NCBI RefSeq assembly: GCF_009805585.1
Contig: NZ_VHIN01000017.1
Location: 1 to 64,000 of the forward strand
Reading direction: 5' to 3'
DNA: 64,000 nt
Source of the DNA: Glutamicibacter sp. JC586
GTDB lineage: Bacteria; Actinomycetota; Actinomycetes; Actinomycetales; Micrococcaceae
Shown here: positions 33,704 through 41,642 of the stretch, one piece after another
How positions within the stretch are numbered: position 1 is the first letter of the stretch
How the letters are laid out: each line of letters begins with the position of its first letter
Position numbers and translations under genes: made by a program
Notes under the pieces: model-generated
Told to the model about the DNA's origin: nothing
The model's database searches: none
The model's input: only the letters and a program-made list of their open reading frames with translations

Positions 33704-34531
33704 CTACACCGAATTTCGAAATTTGAACCGTAGCCATTTTAGTGCCTCATTTGTCTCCCACGGCAAACGAAAATTCTCAGGCGACTTCAACACTGCCTTC
33801 GTCAAGGCACTTACTTCTCTTCGTTGGTCGAGAGTAGGCACGAAGTGGCGATTGTCGTGGGCCTGTCTAAGCGCTGAGCGAATCGCTTCGAGCCATTCAA
33901 GCAGTATACGTAGGTCAGACTCGTGTTCGCCTTCCTCGATACGAACCACCTCGATAGCTAATAGGTCAAGCTTGCAGGCTAGTTCTCCTCGCCGACGCTT
34001 GTCGACCCAAGAGCGCAAACCTTCGCCCGGAACACGAACCCGAGTCTTACTACTCACAGCGCCCATTATGCTCAGTTCCATCTGCGCTGCCTTCCTGACG
34101 GCAGCCAGATAGTTCTCTAATGAAAAAGTGTAGGCGGGCAGCTCTGAGATCCAATTGATCCAACCACTGTCATCTTCATTGGCCCACTGATCCCATGTCA
34201 CGGTGTCCTCGATGATAGTTAATCGTGCCGTGAGCGCGCCTTCTCCGGGGTCGCCACAGGAGCAGAACATCAGCGGGATTCTGCCCGACACCGGAAATTC
34301 ATCGTCCATCCGTTCCCTGTCTAGGAGCACGTCTTGGGCAAGTTTGATATCAGTTGCGTCAAAGATGCTGACATCACCACGGAAAGGATCGGCGTGTATC
34401 AGCTCGGATAGATCAGTTCCATCCAAAACAAACTCAAGCCGAGAACCTACTATGCAGGCATGCCAACTTCCTCGCTCGAATCCACCCTCCATATACGTCG
34501 AGGGCCTGACTGAAATATCAAGCGTGTTCAT
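33704..34531 (-). CDS. Hypothetical protein
   Basis: 275 residues, beginning MNTLDISVRPSTYMEGGFER. I do not recognise it. The first half is beta-rich (SRLEFVLDGTDLSELI, FPVSGRIPLMFCSCGDPGEG with two close cysteines, LTIIEDTVTWDQW); the second half is helical with many Arg and Glu (WLEAIRSALRQAHDNRHFVP). No signal or membrane segment. It is convergent with DUF1653 and not obviously in an operon. The length and codon use suggest a real gene. Confidence 0.7.
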   Translation of the reverse strand: MNTLDISVRPSTYMEGGFERGSWHACIVGSRLEFVLDGTDLSELIHADPFRGDVSIFDATDIKLAQDVLLDRERMDDEFPVSGRIPLMFCSCGDPGEGALTARLTIIEDTVTWDQWANEDDSGWINWISELPAYTFSLENYLAAVRKAAQMELSIMGAVSSKTRVRVPGEGLRSWVDKRRRGELACKLDLLAIEVVRIEEGEHESDLRILLEWLEAIRSALRQAHDNRHFVPTLDQRREVSALTKAVLKSPENFRLPWETNEALKWLRFKFRNSV

Positions 34532-34657
34532 CCCCCAATCATCACACAGGCTAAGGTGGCGCGCTGGTCTCGACTGACTTTGTTGATTGTGGTCTGGAAC
34601 GGTTCAACTTGCAGAGGCTCATCCGAGTTGGACGAACACGCTGCAAACAATCTTTGG

Positions 34658-35089
34658 CTACTGCGAATCCGCGTCGTTGTACCGCTCAAGAGCTGCAGCG
34701 AAATCGCTGATTTGTTCGGCACTCCAGCCTTCCAAGCGCTCACTGACTGCGGCTCGATGCACTGCGGCTGAAGCATCTAGCCGCTCTCGCCCAAGTTTGG
34801 TCAGCTCTAGAACTCGGCCGCGGCCGGCTTCGGAATCGTCGTATTCCGCGTAGCCCAAATCTAGCAATGTACCCACCTGTCGAGAGACCGTGGAACGGTT
34901 CAGCGAGAAAGCTTCTGCGATATCGGTGGCCCGGGTGCCAGGCGTATCGGCAATGAAACGTAGCAACGAGTGCTCCACCGTGCTCAACGGCTCGGCCAAC
35001 TGGCGTGAGCGTGAATTGGCTCGTCGAGTGATCATTTGCATGTGGTGGTAGACCGACTCGATATCGGCTTCCCGTGGTTCCCTGCTCAT
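34658..35089 (-). CDS. MarR-family regulator
   Basis: 143 residues, ATG at 35089. Winged helix at about 40-110 (RATDIAEAFSLNRSTVSRQV, then LDLGYAEYDDSEAGRGRVLELT). It is divergent from a membrane protein across 80 bases that contain a 17-bp palindrome. No Shine-Dalgarno is seen before the ATG, and a TAGACT seven bases upstream could be a -10, so the mRNA may be leaderless. It probably represses both itself and the membrane protein. Confidence 0.9.
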   Translation of the reverse strand: MSREPREADIESVYHHMQMITRRANSRSRQLAEPLSTVEHSLLRFIADTPGTRATDIAEAFSLNRSTVSRQVGTLLDLGYAEYDDSEAGRGRVLELTKLGRERLDASAAVHRAAVSERLEGWSAEQISDFAAALERYNDADSQ

Positions 35090-35129
35090 ATTTCAGAGTC
35101 TAGTACGTGGTACACAACTCAAGACAATC

Positions 35130-35146
35130 TGTTGCATTATGCAACA
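35130..35146. promoter_or_regulatory. 17-bp palindrome, probable MarR operator
   Basis: TGTTGCAT, T, ATGCAACA, a perfect palindrome. For the plus-strand gene a promoter TTGCAT (35132-35137), 16-bp spacer and TATTCT (35154-35159) overlaps it, starting only about three bases before the ATG at 35170. Confidence 0.75.
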
Positions 35147-35169
35147 TAAGGCGTATTCTTAAATACATC

Positions 35170-36267
35170 ATGACTGCTACCGACACCACCGCACCCAGTA
35201 CCCCAGCCGCCAAACATTCCAATATTTCACCGCAGAAGCCAGTCGCTCCCAAGCCCGTACCCAAGGGATGGGGCAAGCTGGCTCGAACCATGCTCATCCC
35301 GTTTTTCTTGTGCGCCATCATGGGCCTGTTCTACCTTGGGGCCTTTCACCAGCCAACCCCACACAACATACAGGTGGCAGTGGTTGGCGAAACGGCAGCA
35401 ACCAAGGTCTTCGCACAGACCTTGCAGGACGAGTCGGATGGGGCGTTGAACGTACGTACCGTCCAGGACAGCAAGTCCGCTCAGGAAATGGTGGCAAATC
35501 GCGAAATCGTCGCAGCTTACGAGTCCACCAAGGATTCGGCAACGCTGTACGCCTCTAGCGCAGCATCGGAAACCTCGGTGAACGTGGCTCAAAAGGTATT
35601 CATGAATGTGGCCTACAAGCAGGGTCAGCCGTTCCACGTTAATGACGTGGTGCCTACCGGCGACAATGACACCAGCGGGCAGGGGCTATTCTTCCTACTG
35701 GTCGCACTGAGCATTGGCGGGTACGCCAGCGCCGTGCCGTTGGCAGGATTCATGGGCAAGGTTAAGCTACCAGTTCGTTTTGTCATGGCTGTGGTAGCCG
35801 CGGCGGTCATCGCGACCATCGCAGTGGTTGTCGCCGGTCCGATTTACCACGTGATCGAGAACCACTTTGCGGCCATCTGGCTAACCTCATGGGTCTACGC
35901 AGTATCAATCATCATGCTGGGCATGGGACTACACCCGATGCTTCGCCATTGGACTACCCCGGTTTTGACCATGTGCTTTGTTGCCTTGAACTTCACCAGC
36001 TCCGGCGGCATCTTCCAGCCAGCCATGCAGCCAGGATTCTTCGGCGCACTAAACACGTTCTGGAACGGCGCCGGATGGCTACACGCGGTACAGACCATGG
36101 TCTACTTCCCCGGCCAAGGCATCGGCTTGGATATTCTGCGACTGATCCTCTGGCTTATTCCCGGAGCTGCTTTGATGGTCGCAACGCACTTCTGGAGTGC
36201 GCATAAGACACGTCTAGCTAATGAGAATGCCAGGATTCAAGAGGTCGAACGGACCGTGGCAGCCTAG
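35170..36267 (+). CDS. Membrane protein under MarR control (ABC-2/YhgE-like)
   Basis: 365 residues from ATG 35170 (MTATDTTAPSTPAAKH). One N-terminal membrane segment (about 40-62), an extracytoplasmic region of about 100 residues (IQVAVVGETAATKVFAQTL…) and then five to six membrane segments from about 175. This layout resembles shortened YhgE/ABC-2-type proteins. The region upstream has no usual Shine-Dalgarno and the transcript may be nearly leaderless. A strong terminator follows. Export or membrane-stress function is inferred only from the regulator pairing. Confidence 0.8.
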   Translation: MTATDTTAPSTPAAKHSNISPQKPVAPKPVPKGWGKLARTMLIPFFLCAIMGLFYLGAFHQPTPHNIQVAVVGETAATKVFAQTLQDESDGALNVRTVQDSKSAQEMVANREIVAAYESTKDSATLYASSAASETSVNVAQKVFMNVAYKQGQPFHVNDVVPTGDNDTSGQGLFFLLVALSIGGYASAVPLAGFMGKVKLPVRFVMAVVAAAVIATIAVVVAGPIYHVIENHFAAIWLTSWVYAVSIIMLGMGLHPMLRHWTTPVLTMCFVALNFTSSGGIFQPAMQPGFFGALNTFWNGAGWLHAVQTMVYFPGQGIGLDILRLILWLIPGAALMVATHFWSAHKTRLANENARIQEVERTVAA

Positions 36268-36283
36268 TCAATCTACAAAAATT

Positions 36284-36328
36284 GTCGCCGCTAGCATCAC
36301 CAGAACGTGAGTTAGCGGCGACTTTTTT
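36284..36328 (+). terminator. Terminator after the MarR-controlled membrane protein
   Basis: GTCGCCGCTA (36284-36293) pairs with TAGCGGCGAC (36313-36322) and is followed by six T residues (36323-36328). A textbook factor-independent terminator; the convergent esterase ends at 36341. Confidence 0.93.
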
Positions 36329-36340
36329 ATGTGTCGGTTT

Positions 36341-36985
36341 TTATTTGTCAGCGCTCAGCGCGCTAACCACGTGCGAGCGAACATCCAAGAGTTCTTCGGC
36401 ATTGATTCCGTGTGCTAAGCCTGGATAAGTGCGTTCGGTTAACGTGCCATGCTGCGGCAAGAACTCACTGGTCCGTTTAATAGCTACCGGTGCAATGACC
36501 TGATCCTGCTGACCTCTACCCCAGAAAATGGCCGGACGTTGCTCTGCAAGCAACTCATCGCCTGACTGGGCAGCACCGAGCACAAAACCGCCAAGGATCG
36601 TGGTGGCAACCACTCGTTCGGGACGTGTGCGCAGTAGCTGGCTGGCCATCAAGCCACCCTGGGAGAAACCAATGGGGATGATCTTGATTTCAGGGTCAAG
36701 GTTTTCATCCACCCAGGCCCAAATCATCTTGGTCGCCTGCTCCACCGGTGCCGCGTCAGGCACACCGGGAATTTCGATCTGGAACCATGCAGCTGCGCCT
36801 TGACCTAACTCCAGCGGTGCACGTAACGAGGCCCAAGGTAGTTCTAAATTCAGCGGTTGGGCAAGAGAGCTCAGATCATGCTCATTGGAGCCGAATCCAT
36901 GCAAAAAGAGCAATACGGCGCCCGTTTCAGGCTTCGTGTTCCATCGCGTACTGCGCACATCATCAAGCGTTCGAACCATACTCAC
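36341..36985 (-). CDS. Phospholipase/carboxylesterase-type alpha/beta hydrolase
   Basis: 214 residues from GTG 36985, six bases after AAGGGG; ATG 36979 is an alternative. Nucleophile Ser in GFSQGGLMAS, Asp in GRGQQDQVI and His in YPGLAHGIN form the triad, with oxyanion region LFLHGFGSNEHDL. Cytoplasmic serine esterases of this family cleave short-chain or lyso-lipid esters. The start region contains no operon partner. Confidence 0.88.
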   Translation of the reverse strand: MSMVRTLDDVRSTRWNTKPETGAVLLFLHGFGSNEHDLSSLAQPLNLELPWASLRAPLELGQGAAAWFQIEIPGVPDAAPVEQATKMIWAWVDENLDPEIKIIPIGFSQGGLMASQLLRTRPERVVATTILGGFVLGAAQSGDELLAEQRPAIFWGRGQQDQVIAPVAIKRTSEFLPQHGTLTERTYPGLAHGINAEELLDVRSHVVSALSADK

Positions 36986-37089
36986 CGGCGCCCCTTCTAG
37001 TCTTTGGAAATGTCTATCATGAACAGCATAACTTATTTACTTGAAGCTACAACTAAAACTTAAACCCTAGACAATTCTCAGATTCACTG

Positions 37090-37126
37090 TGATCATGATC
37101 ATTAGCTACTGACTGGTAACAGTCAG
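37090..37126 (+). promoter_or_regulatory. Two dyads upstream of the lipase
   Basis: TGATCATGATCA (37090-37101) is a perfect 12-bp palindrome, and CTGACT/AGTCAG with a six-base spacer follows at 37109-37126, 31 bases before the ATG. They may be regulator sites or, for the second, an mRNA hairpin. Confidence 0.4.
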
Positions 37127-37156
37127 AGCCTCTCATCACTTCCACCGAAGGGCATC

Positions 37157-38044
37157 ATGCAACGACGCATTTATTCCGCTCTGGCCGCCCTGTGCCTTGC
37201 AGCAGCCACGCTCATCGTTCCGATGACTGCCCCCAACGCAGGGACTACCGCGAGGGCAGAATCCACCAACACCGCTTCACTAAATCTCAACCCAATTGGT
37301 GCCAACAACTGGGACTGCACACCGAGCACAAAACATCCGAATCCGGTGATCCTCGTTCACGGAACCTTTGAAACAATGGCCACCAACTGGTTGACGCTCT
37401 CCCCTACGCTCAAAAGCCAAGGGTATTGCGTTTTCGCATTAAACTACGGCTTGGAAAAGGGGCTGCCCGGAAGTGGTGACATCCGCAAGTCAGCAGGTCA
37501 GCTCAGTGCCTTTGTTGACAAAGTACGTGCTGCAACTGGCGCACCAAAGGTAGATCTTGTCGGGCATAGCCAGGGTGGAATGATGCCTCGCTGGTACATG
37601 GGACACATGGGTGGCGCCAAATACGTCAATGACTTCGTCGCCGTCGCTCCATCAAGCCATGGCACGCAGGGGGTTATCGCTCCTTCAAGTACGGGAATGA
37701 AACTGATCAGCGTTGTGGGAGCTATTGCCTGCGATGCGTGCCTTGACCAGGTCGCTGGAAGCGAGTTCTTGGCCGACCTCAACGCCATAGGTGACACTGT
37801 TGCGGGCCCGGACTACACCGTTATTTCCACCAAATACGACGAGGTGGTCACCCCATATCGTTCGCAGTTCCTTGACGGATCCAAAGCGAAGGTTACAAAT
37901 ATCGTGATCCAAGATAAGTGTCCGTTGGATCTGTCAGCCCATATCTCGATCAATCATGATCCGGTTATGCATCGGCTAGTACTCAACGCACTTAGCACCG
38001 ATGGACCGGCCGACCCAGCCTACCGCCCGTCCTGTTCACTCTAA
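37157..38044 (+). CDS. Secreted triacylglycerol lipase
   Basis: 295 residues, with GAAGGG before the ATG. Signal peptide 1-35 (LAALCLAAATLIVPM). Alpha/beta-hydrolase lipase with NPVILVHGTFETMATNW, nucleophile Ser in VGHSQGGMMPRWYM, an Asp in STKYDEVVTPY and His in DLSAHISINHDPV. The cysteine pairs (NWDCTP…GYC, CDAC, CPLD…SCSL) suggest disulfides. It matches secreted actinobacterial lipases. Monocistronic; it ends against the convergent pcaR. Confidence 0.9.
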   Translation: MQRRIYSALAALCLAAATLIVPMTAPNAGTTARAESTNTASLNLNPIGANNWDCTPSTKHPNPVILVHGTFETMATNWLTLSPTLKSQGYCVFALNYGLEKGLPGSGDIRKSAGQLSAFVDKVRAATGAPKVDLVGHSQGGMMPRWYMGHMGGAKYVNDFVAVAPSSHGTQGVIAPSSTGMKLISVVGAIACDACLDQVAGSEFLADLNAIGDTVAGPDYTVISTKYDEVVTPYRSQFLDGSKAKVTNIVIQDKCPLDLSAHISINHDPVMHRLVLNALSTDGPADPAYRPSCSL

Positions 38045-38830
38045 CTAGCGACTAGCGACTATTGCTTCGCGGACCTGACCGGCAGCTTCAAGCAGTGACG
38101 GCAAGATCGCCTGTGCCGCTTCTTCGGCCGATTGCTCACTGGCCGTATGCACACTCATTGATACGTTCATGGCCGCAGCAACCACGCCGTCGGCATTGTA
38201 AATAGGAACGGCAACCGAGCGTAGGCCGATTTCCAGTTCCTGATCAACCACGGCGTAGCCCTGCGTACGGATCTTTTCTAGTTCCTTGCGCAGGGCAGCT
38301 GGTGTTTTTATGCCCAACCCGGTGCGCGAGGCGAAACCAGCCGCCAAGACCTCTTCGCGAAGTTCCTCGGATCCAAAAGCCAACAACACTCGCCCCATGG
38401 AGGTGTTTACGGCGGGGAATCGGGTACCCACCGAAATTCCGACCCGCATGATCGAGCGGGTATGCACGCGAGCGATATACACAATCTGAGAACCATCTAG
38501 CACCGAGGCAGAAGCAGATTCGTGCACCTTGGCCGACAGGTCCTCCAGCACCGGTTCGATCATCTGTGGCAAAGTCGCGCTAGAGAGATAGGAGTAGCCC
38601 AACTGCAGGACCTTGGAGGTCAATTCAAAGTGCTTGCCATTAGAGCGCACATAACCAAGCTCTTGCAGGGTGAGCAAAAAACGTCGTGCGGTGGCACGCG
38701 AAAGTTCGGTTCGCACAGCAACTTCAGAGAGGGTCATCGAAGAATGCTCCGCGTCAAAACAGCTGATTACGGCCAAACCACGAGCCAGAGACTGAACCGA
38801 TGCTGAAGGTGTTGCCTGCTCGCTCACCAT
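38045..38830 (-). CDS. pcaR: IclR-family regulator of the pca genes
   Basis: 261 residues. IclR winged helix (QSLARGLAVISCFDAEHSSM, then LSEVAVRTELSRATARRFLL) and a GAF-like effector domain (LDGSQIVYIARVHTRSIMRVGISVGTRFP, KTPAALRKELEKI, GLRSVAVPIYNADG). The sequence matches PcaR/PobR-type regulators that respond to beta-ketoadipate or aromatic acids. It is the last gene of pcaF-I-J-R, 51 bases after pcaJ. Probable targets are the GTTC-N7-GAAC-type sites at 41467-41573. Confidence 0.9.
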   Translation of the reverse strand: MVSEQATPSASVQSLARGLAVISCFDAEHSSMTLSEVAVRTELSRATARRFLLTLQELGYVRSNGKHFELTSKVLQLGYSYLSSATLPQMIEPVLEDLSAKVHESASASVLDGSQIVYIARVHTRSIMRVGISVGTRFPAVNTSMGRVLLAFGSEELREEVLAAGFASRTGLGIKTPAALRKELEKIRTQGYAVVDQELEIGLRSVAVPIYNADGVVAAAMNVSMSVHTASEQSAEEAAQAILPSLLEAAGQVREAIVASR

Positions 38831-38881
38831 ACTCCTTGCACATACTGAATTAGTTGGGACTCCCCCTAATCTACTGTGTCT

Positions 38882-39538
38882 CTAAGCCCAGGTCAGTTCC
38901 ACTGGCACTTTGGCGGCCAGTTCATCAAAGCTGATGCCGTGCACCGAGCGGACAAAGACCTTCGAATCGCGCAACTCAAAGATGGCCACCTCGGTATAAA
39001 TACGCGAGACGCAGCCCAGCCCGGTGACCGGGTAGCTCAGGGTTTCAACCAGTTTTGATTCGCCGGTTTTGGTGAACAGGCTCATCATCACCCAGGTTGC
39101 CTTGGCACCAATGGCCAGGTCCATAGCACCGCCCACGGCAGGAATCGCCCCTTCGGCGCCGGTATGCCAGTTGGCCAGGTCTCCGTTTTTGGAAATTTGG
39201 AAGGCACCGAGCACACACACGTCTAGGTGGCCGCCGCGCATCATCGCGAAGGAGTCGGCATGGTGGAAGTAGGCAGCTCCCGGTAATTCAGTCACCGGGA
39301 TCTTGCCCGCGTTGATCAAGTCCTCATCAACTTCCTCGCCGGTTGCGACCGGGCCCATGCCAAGCATGCCGTTTTCGGTATGTAGGGTGACACCCTGCTG
39401 CGCGGTGAGGAAGTTAGACACGTTGGTCGGCTGACCGATTCCCAAGTTCACAAAAGCGCCGGCAGGAATATCGCGAGCAACTAATTGCGCCATTTCATCG
39501 CGGGTCAGTTTTTCTTCGGTGTTGCGCGTATCAGTCAT
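38882..39538 (-). CDS. pcaJ: 3-oxoadipate CoA-transferase subunit B
   Basis: 218 residues. Subunit of the enzyme that moves CoA from succinyl-CoA to beta-ketoadipate. The active-site glutamate is in LHTENGMLGMGP; also conserved are GAFVNLGIGQPTNV and AIPAVGGAMDLAIGAK. ATG 39538 overlaps the pcaI stop by one base. Confidence 0.95.
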   Translation of the reverse strand: MTDTRNTEEKLTRDEMAQLVARDIPAGAFVNLGIGQPTNVSNFLTAQQGVTLHTENGMLGMGPVATGEEVDEDLINAGKIPVTELPGAAYFHHADSFAMMRGGHLDVCVLGAFQISKNGDLANWHTGAEGAIPAVGGAMDLAIGAKATWVMMSLFTKTGESKLVETLSYPVTGLGCVSRIYTEVAIFELRDSKVFVRSVHGISFDELAAKVPVELTWA

Positions 39539-40209
39539 TACTTTTCTCCTCCAAGAGCTACCACGGTGTCCACATAGATCCCCGGAGTGATCACGTGTTC
39601 CGGATCGATGCCTCCCACCTCAACAACTTCGTCAACCTGCACGATCGCAGCCTTGGCGGCGGTAGCCATAATCGGCCCAAAGTTTCGAGCGGTTTTGCGA
39701 TAGACCAAGTTGCCGAAGGTGTCGGACTTCAGCGCCTTGATCAGCGCAAAGTCAGCGTGGACCGGTGTTTCAAGGACATAGCCTTTGCCGTCGATCATGC
39801 GGGTTTCCTTGCCTTCGGCCAGCAGCGTGCCGTAACCGGTAGGCGTGAAGAACCCGCCGATGCCAGCTCCGGCAGCGCGGATGCGCTCGGCCAGGTTGCC
39901 CTGTGGGACCAGTTCCAGCTCGATGTCTCCGGCACGGTAGGCCTCATCGAAGTGCCAGGAATCGGACTGGCGTGGGAAGGAACAGATGATCTTCTTTACT
40001 CGGCGTTCCTTGATCAGCAGTGCTAGGCCTGCGTCAGCTTGACCGGCATTATTGTTAACCACGGTCAGGTCGGTGGCGCCGCACTCCATGAGCGCATCAA
40101 TCAGTTCCATGGGTTGCCCGGCGTTGCCGAAGCCACCAATCAAGATGGTCGAGCCGTCACTGATTTCCGCGACGGCGTCCGCCGCTGAATTGGCAATACG
40201 TGGTGCCAT
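39538..40209 (-). CDS. pcaI: 3-oxoadipate CoA-transferase subunit A
   Basis: 223 residues. Partner of PcaJ. The glycine-rich GSTILIGGFGNAGQPMELID, NNNAGQADAGL, FPRQSDSWHFDEAY and FFTPTGYGTLLAEGKE are typical of CoA-transferase alpha subunits. It is 18 bases after pcaF. Confidence 0.95.
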   Translation of the reverse strand: MAPRIANSAADAVAEISDGSTILIGGFGNAGQPMELIDALMECGATDLTVVNNNAGQADAGLALLIKERRVKKIICSFPRQSDSWHFDEAYRAGDIELELVPQGNLAERIRAAGAGIGGFFTPTGYGTLLAEGKETRMIDGKGYVLETPVHADFALIKALKSDTFGNLVYRKTARNFGPIMATAAKAAIVQVDEVVEVGGIDPEHVITPGIYVDTVVALGGEK

Positions 40210-40227
40210 GCTAAATCCCCCTCGAAG

Positions 40228-41439
40228 CTATTTGGTAGCGTTGACGTTTTCGATGACCACGGCGAGACCCTGGCCTACACCGATGCAGATGGCGGCCAGC
40301 CCGTAGCGTTCGCCTGATTCAGCCAGACGTTTAGCTAGGGTGCCCAGAATGCGCAGGCCGGAGGCCCCCAGTGGGTGACCGATGGCGATGGCTCCGCCCC
40401 AAGCGTTGAGAATCGTAGGGTCGATATCCCAGGCGCGGATGCAAGCCAGGGACTGAGCCGCGAAGGCTTCATTCAGCTCAACAGCGGAAATATCCGACCA
40501 GCTCAACCCGGCCTTTTTCAAGGCTCTGTTGGCTGCTTCTACCGGAGCGAAGCCGAAGAACTGTGGCTCCAAGGCGAAGGATCCGTTGGAGACGATGCGC
40601 GCGATGGGTTCCTGGCCAAGGAGCGCACCGCCCTTTTCAGAACCGATAAAGGCGGCCGAGGCGCCATCGTTCATCGGCGAAGCATTGCCAGCGGTGACCG
40701 TCGCATTCTCCCCGGTGCGGAAGACGGTGCGAAGCTGCGAGAGAGTCTGGGCGGTGGAGTCGGCGCGGATGGTTTCATCGCGCGTGGCCTCGGTGCCACG
40801 TTTGGTGGCTGGTGGCACTGGAACAACCAGGTTGTCATACTTGCCGGCATCCCAGGCGGCTGCCGCCTGCTGGTGCGAGAGGGCAGAGAATTCATCTTGG
40901 TCTTCGCGGGTGATGCCACGCTTTTCGCGCAGCTGCTCGGTGGCCTCTCCCAGTGAGACGGTCCATTCCCCCGGCATGGCGGGGTTGACCAGCCGCCACC
41001 CGAGGGTGGTGTTGGCCAGTTCTAGGTTGCTCATCGGGAAGGGGCGTTCGGTTTTTGGCAGTACCCATGGGGCACGGCTCATCGATTCCACACCACCTAC
41101 CAAGACCAGGTCCGCATCGCCGGTGGCGACTTGGCGGGAGGCTGCGATAGAGGCATCTAGGGAGGAACCGCACAGGCGGTTCATGGTGGTCCCGGGCAGT
41201 GAGGTAGGCAGTCCGGCGAGCAGGGTGGCCATGCGGGCGACATTGCGGTTTTCTTCGCCAGCACCGTTGGCGTTGCCGAAGATCGATTCATCGATGGTGT
41301 TCACATCCAGCTTGGGCGAACGTGCGACAAGTTCACGCACAACGTGTGCGGCGAGGTCATCGGGGCGGTGGCCCGATAGTGCTCCGCCGATCTTGCCAAA
41401 GGGGGTGCGAATTGCGTCGTACAGATAGGCCTGCTGCAT
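40228..41439 (-). CDS. pcaF: Beta-ketoadipyl-CoA thiolase
   Basis: 403 residues from ATG 41439 (MQQAYLYDAIRTPFGK) behind GGAG; the open frame continues 12 codons upstream. Thiolase with nucleophile Cys in MNRLCGSSLDAS, His in VELNEAFAAQS and GGAIAIGHPLGASG region, and the C-terminal Cys in AAICIGVGQG. It cleaves beta-ketoadipyl-CoA to succinyl-CoA and acetyl-CoA, the last step of the pathway. Its promoter region contains the IclR-type sites starting 28 bases upstream. Confidence 0.95.
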   Translation of the reverse strand: MQQAYLYDAIRTPFGKIGGALSGHRPDDLAAHVVRELVARSPKLDVNTIDESIFGNANGAGEENRNVARMATLLAGLPTSLPGTTMNRLCGSSLDASIAASRQVATGDADLVLVGGVESMSRAPWVLPKTERPFPMSNLELANTTLGWRLVNPAMPGEWTVSLGEATEQLREKRGITREDQDEFSALSHQQAAAAWDAGKYDNLVVPVPPATKRGTEATRDETIRADSTAQTLSQLRTVFRTGENATVTAGNASPMNDGASAAFIGSEKGGALLGQEPIARIVSNGSFALEPQFFGFAPVEAANRALKKAGLSWSDISAVELNEAFAAQSLACIRAWDIDPTILNAWGGAIAIGHPLGASGLRILGTLAKRLAESGERYGLAAICIGVGQGLAVVIENVNATK

Positions 41440-41466
41440 TGTCTCACTGCTCCATTGCTGAAAGTT

Positions 41467-41500
41467 GTTCACCATGTGAACTTAAGTTCGTAGAATGAAC
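41467..41500. promoter_or_regulatory. IclR-type site pair next to pcaF
   Basis: Two 15-bp sites: GTTCACCATGTGAAC (41467-41481) and GTTCGTAGAATGAAC (41486-41500), both GTTC-N7-GAAC, starting 19 bases apart. The first is 28 bases before the pcaF ATG. Confidence 0.7.
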
Positions 41501-41539
41501 TATACCAGTCGACAATGATGCATTCAAGAGTCTTCATTT

Positions 41540-41573
41540 GTTCGCATCACGAACATTAGTTCACCCTGCGAAA
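41540..41573. promoter_or_regulatory. IclR-type site pair next to the transporter gene
   Basis: GTTCGCATCACGAAC (41540-41554) and a weaker GTTCACCCTGCGAAA (41559-41573), again starting 19 bases apart. They start 73 bases from the first pair, about seven helical turns. They lie 70-103 bases before the ATG at 41643. Confidence 0.65.
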
Positions 41574-41642
41574 TTAGTGCTAGTATCACCAAGTCGTGAC
41601 TCGCATCACGCACCGTGCACATAGATCTCGAAGGGGCGACTC

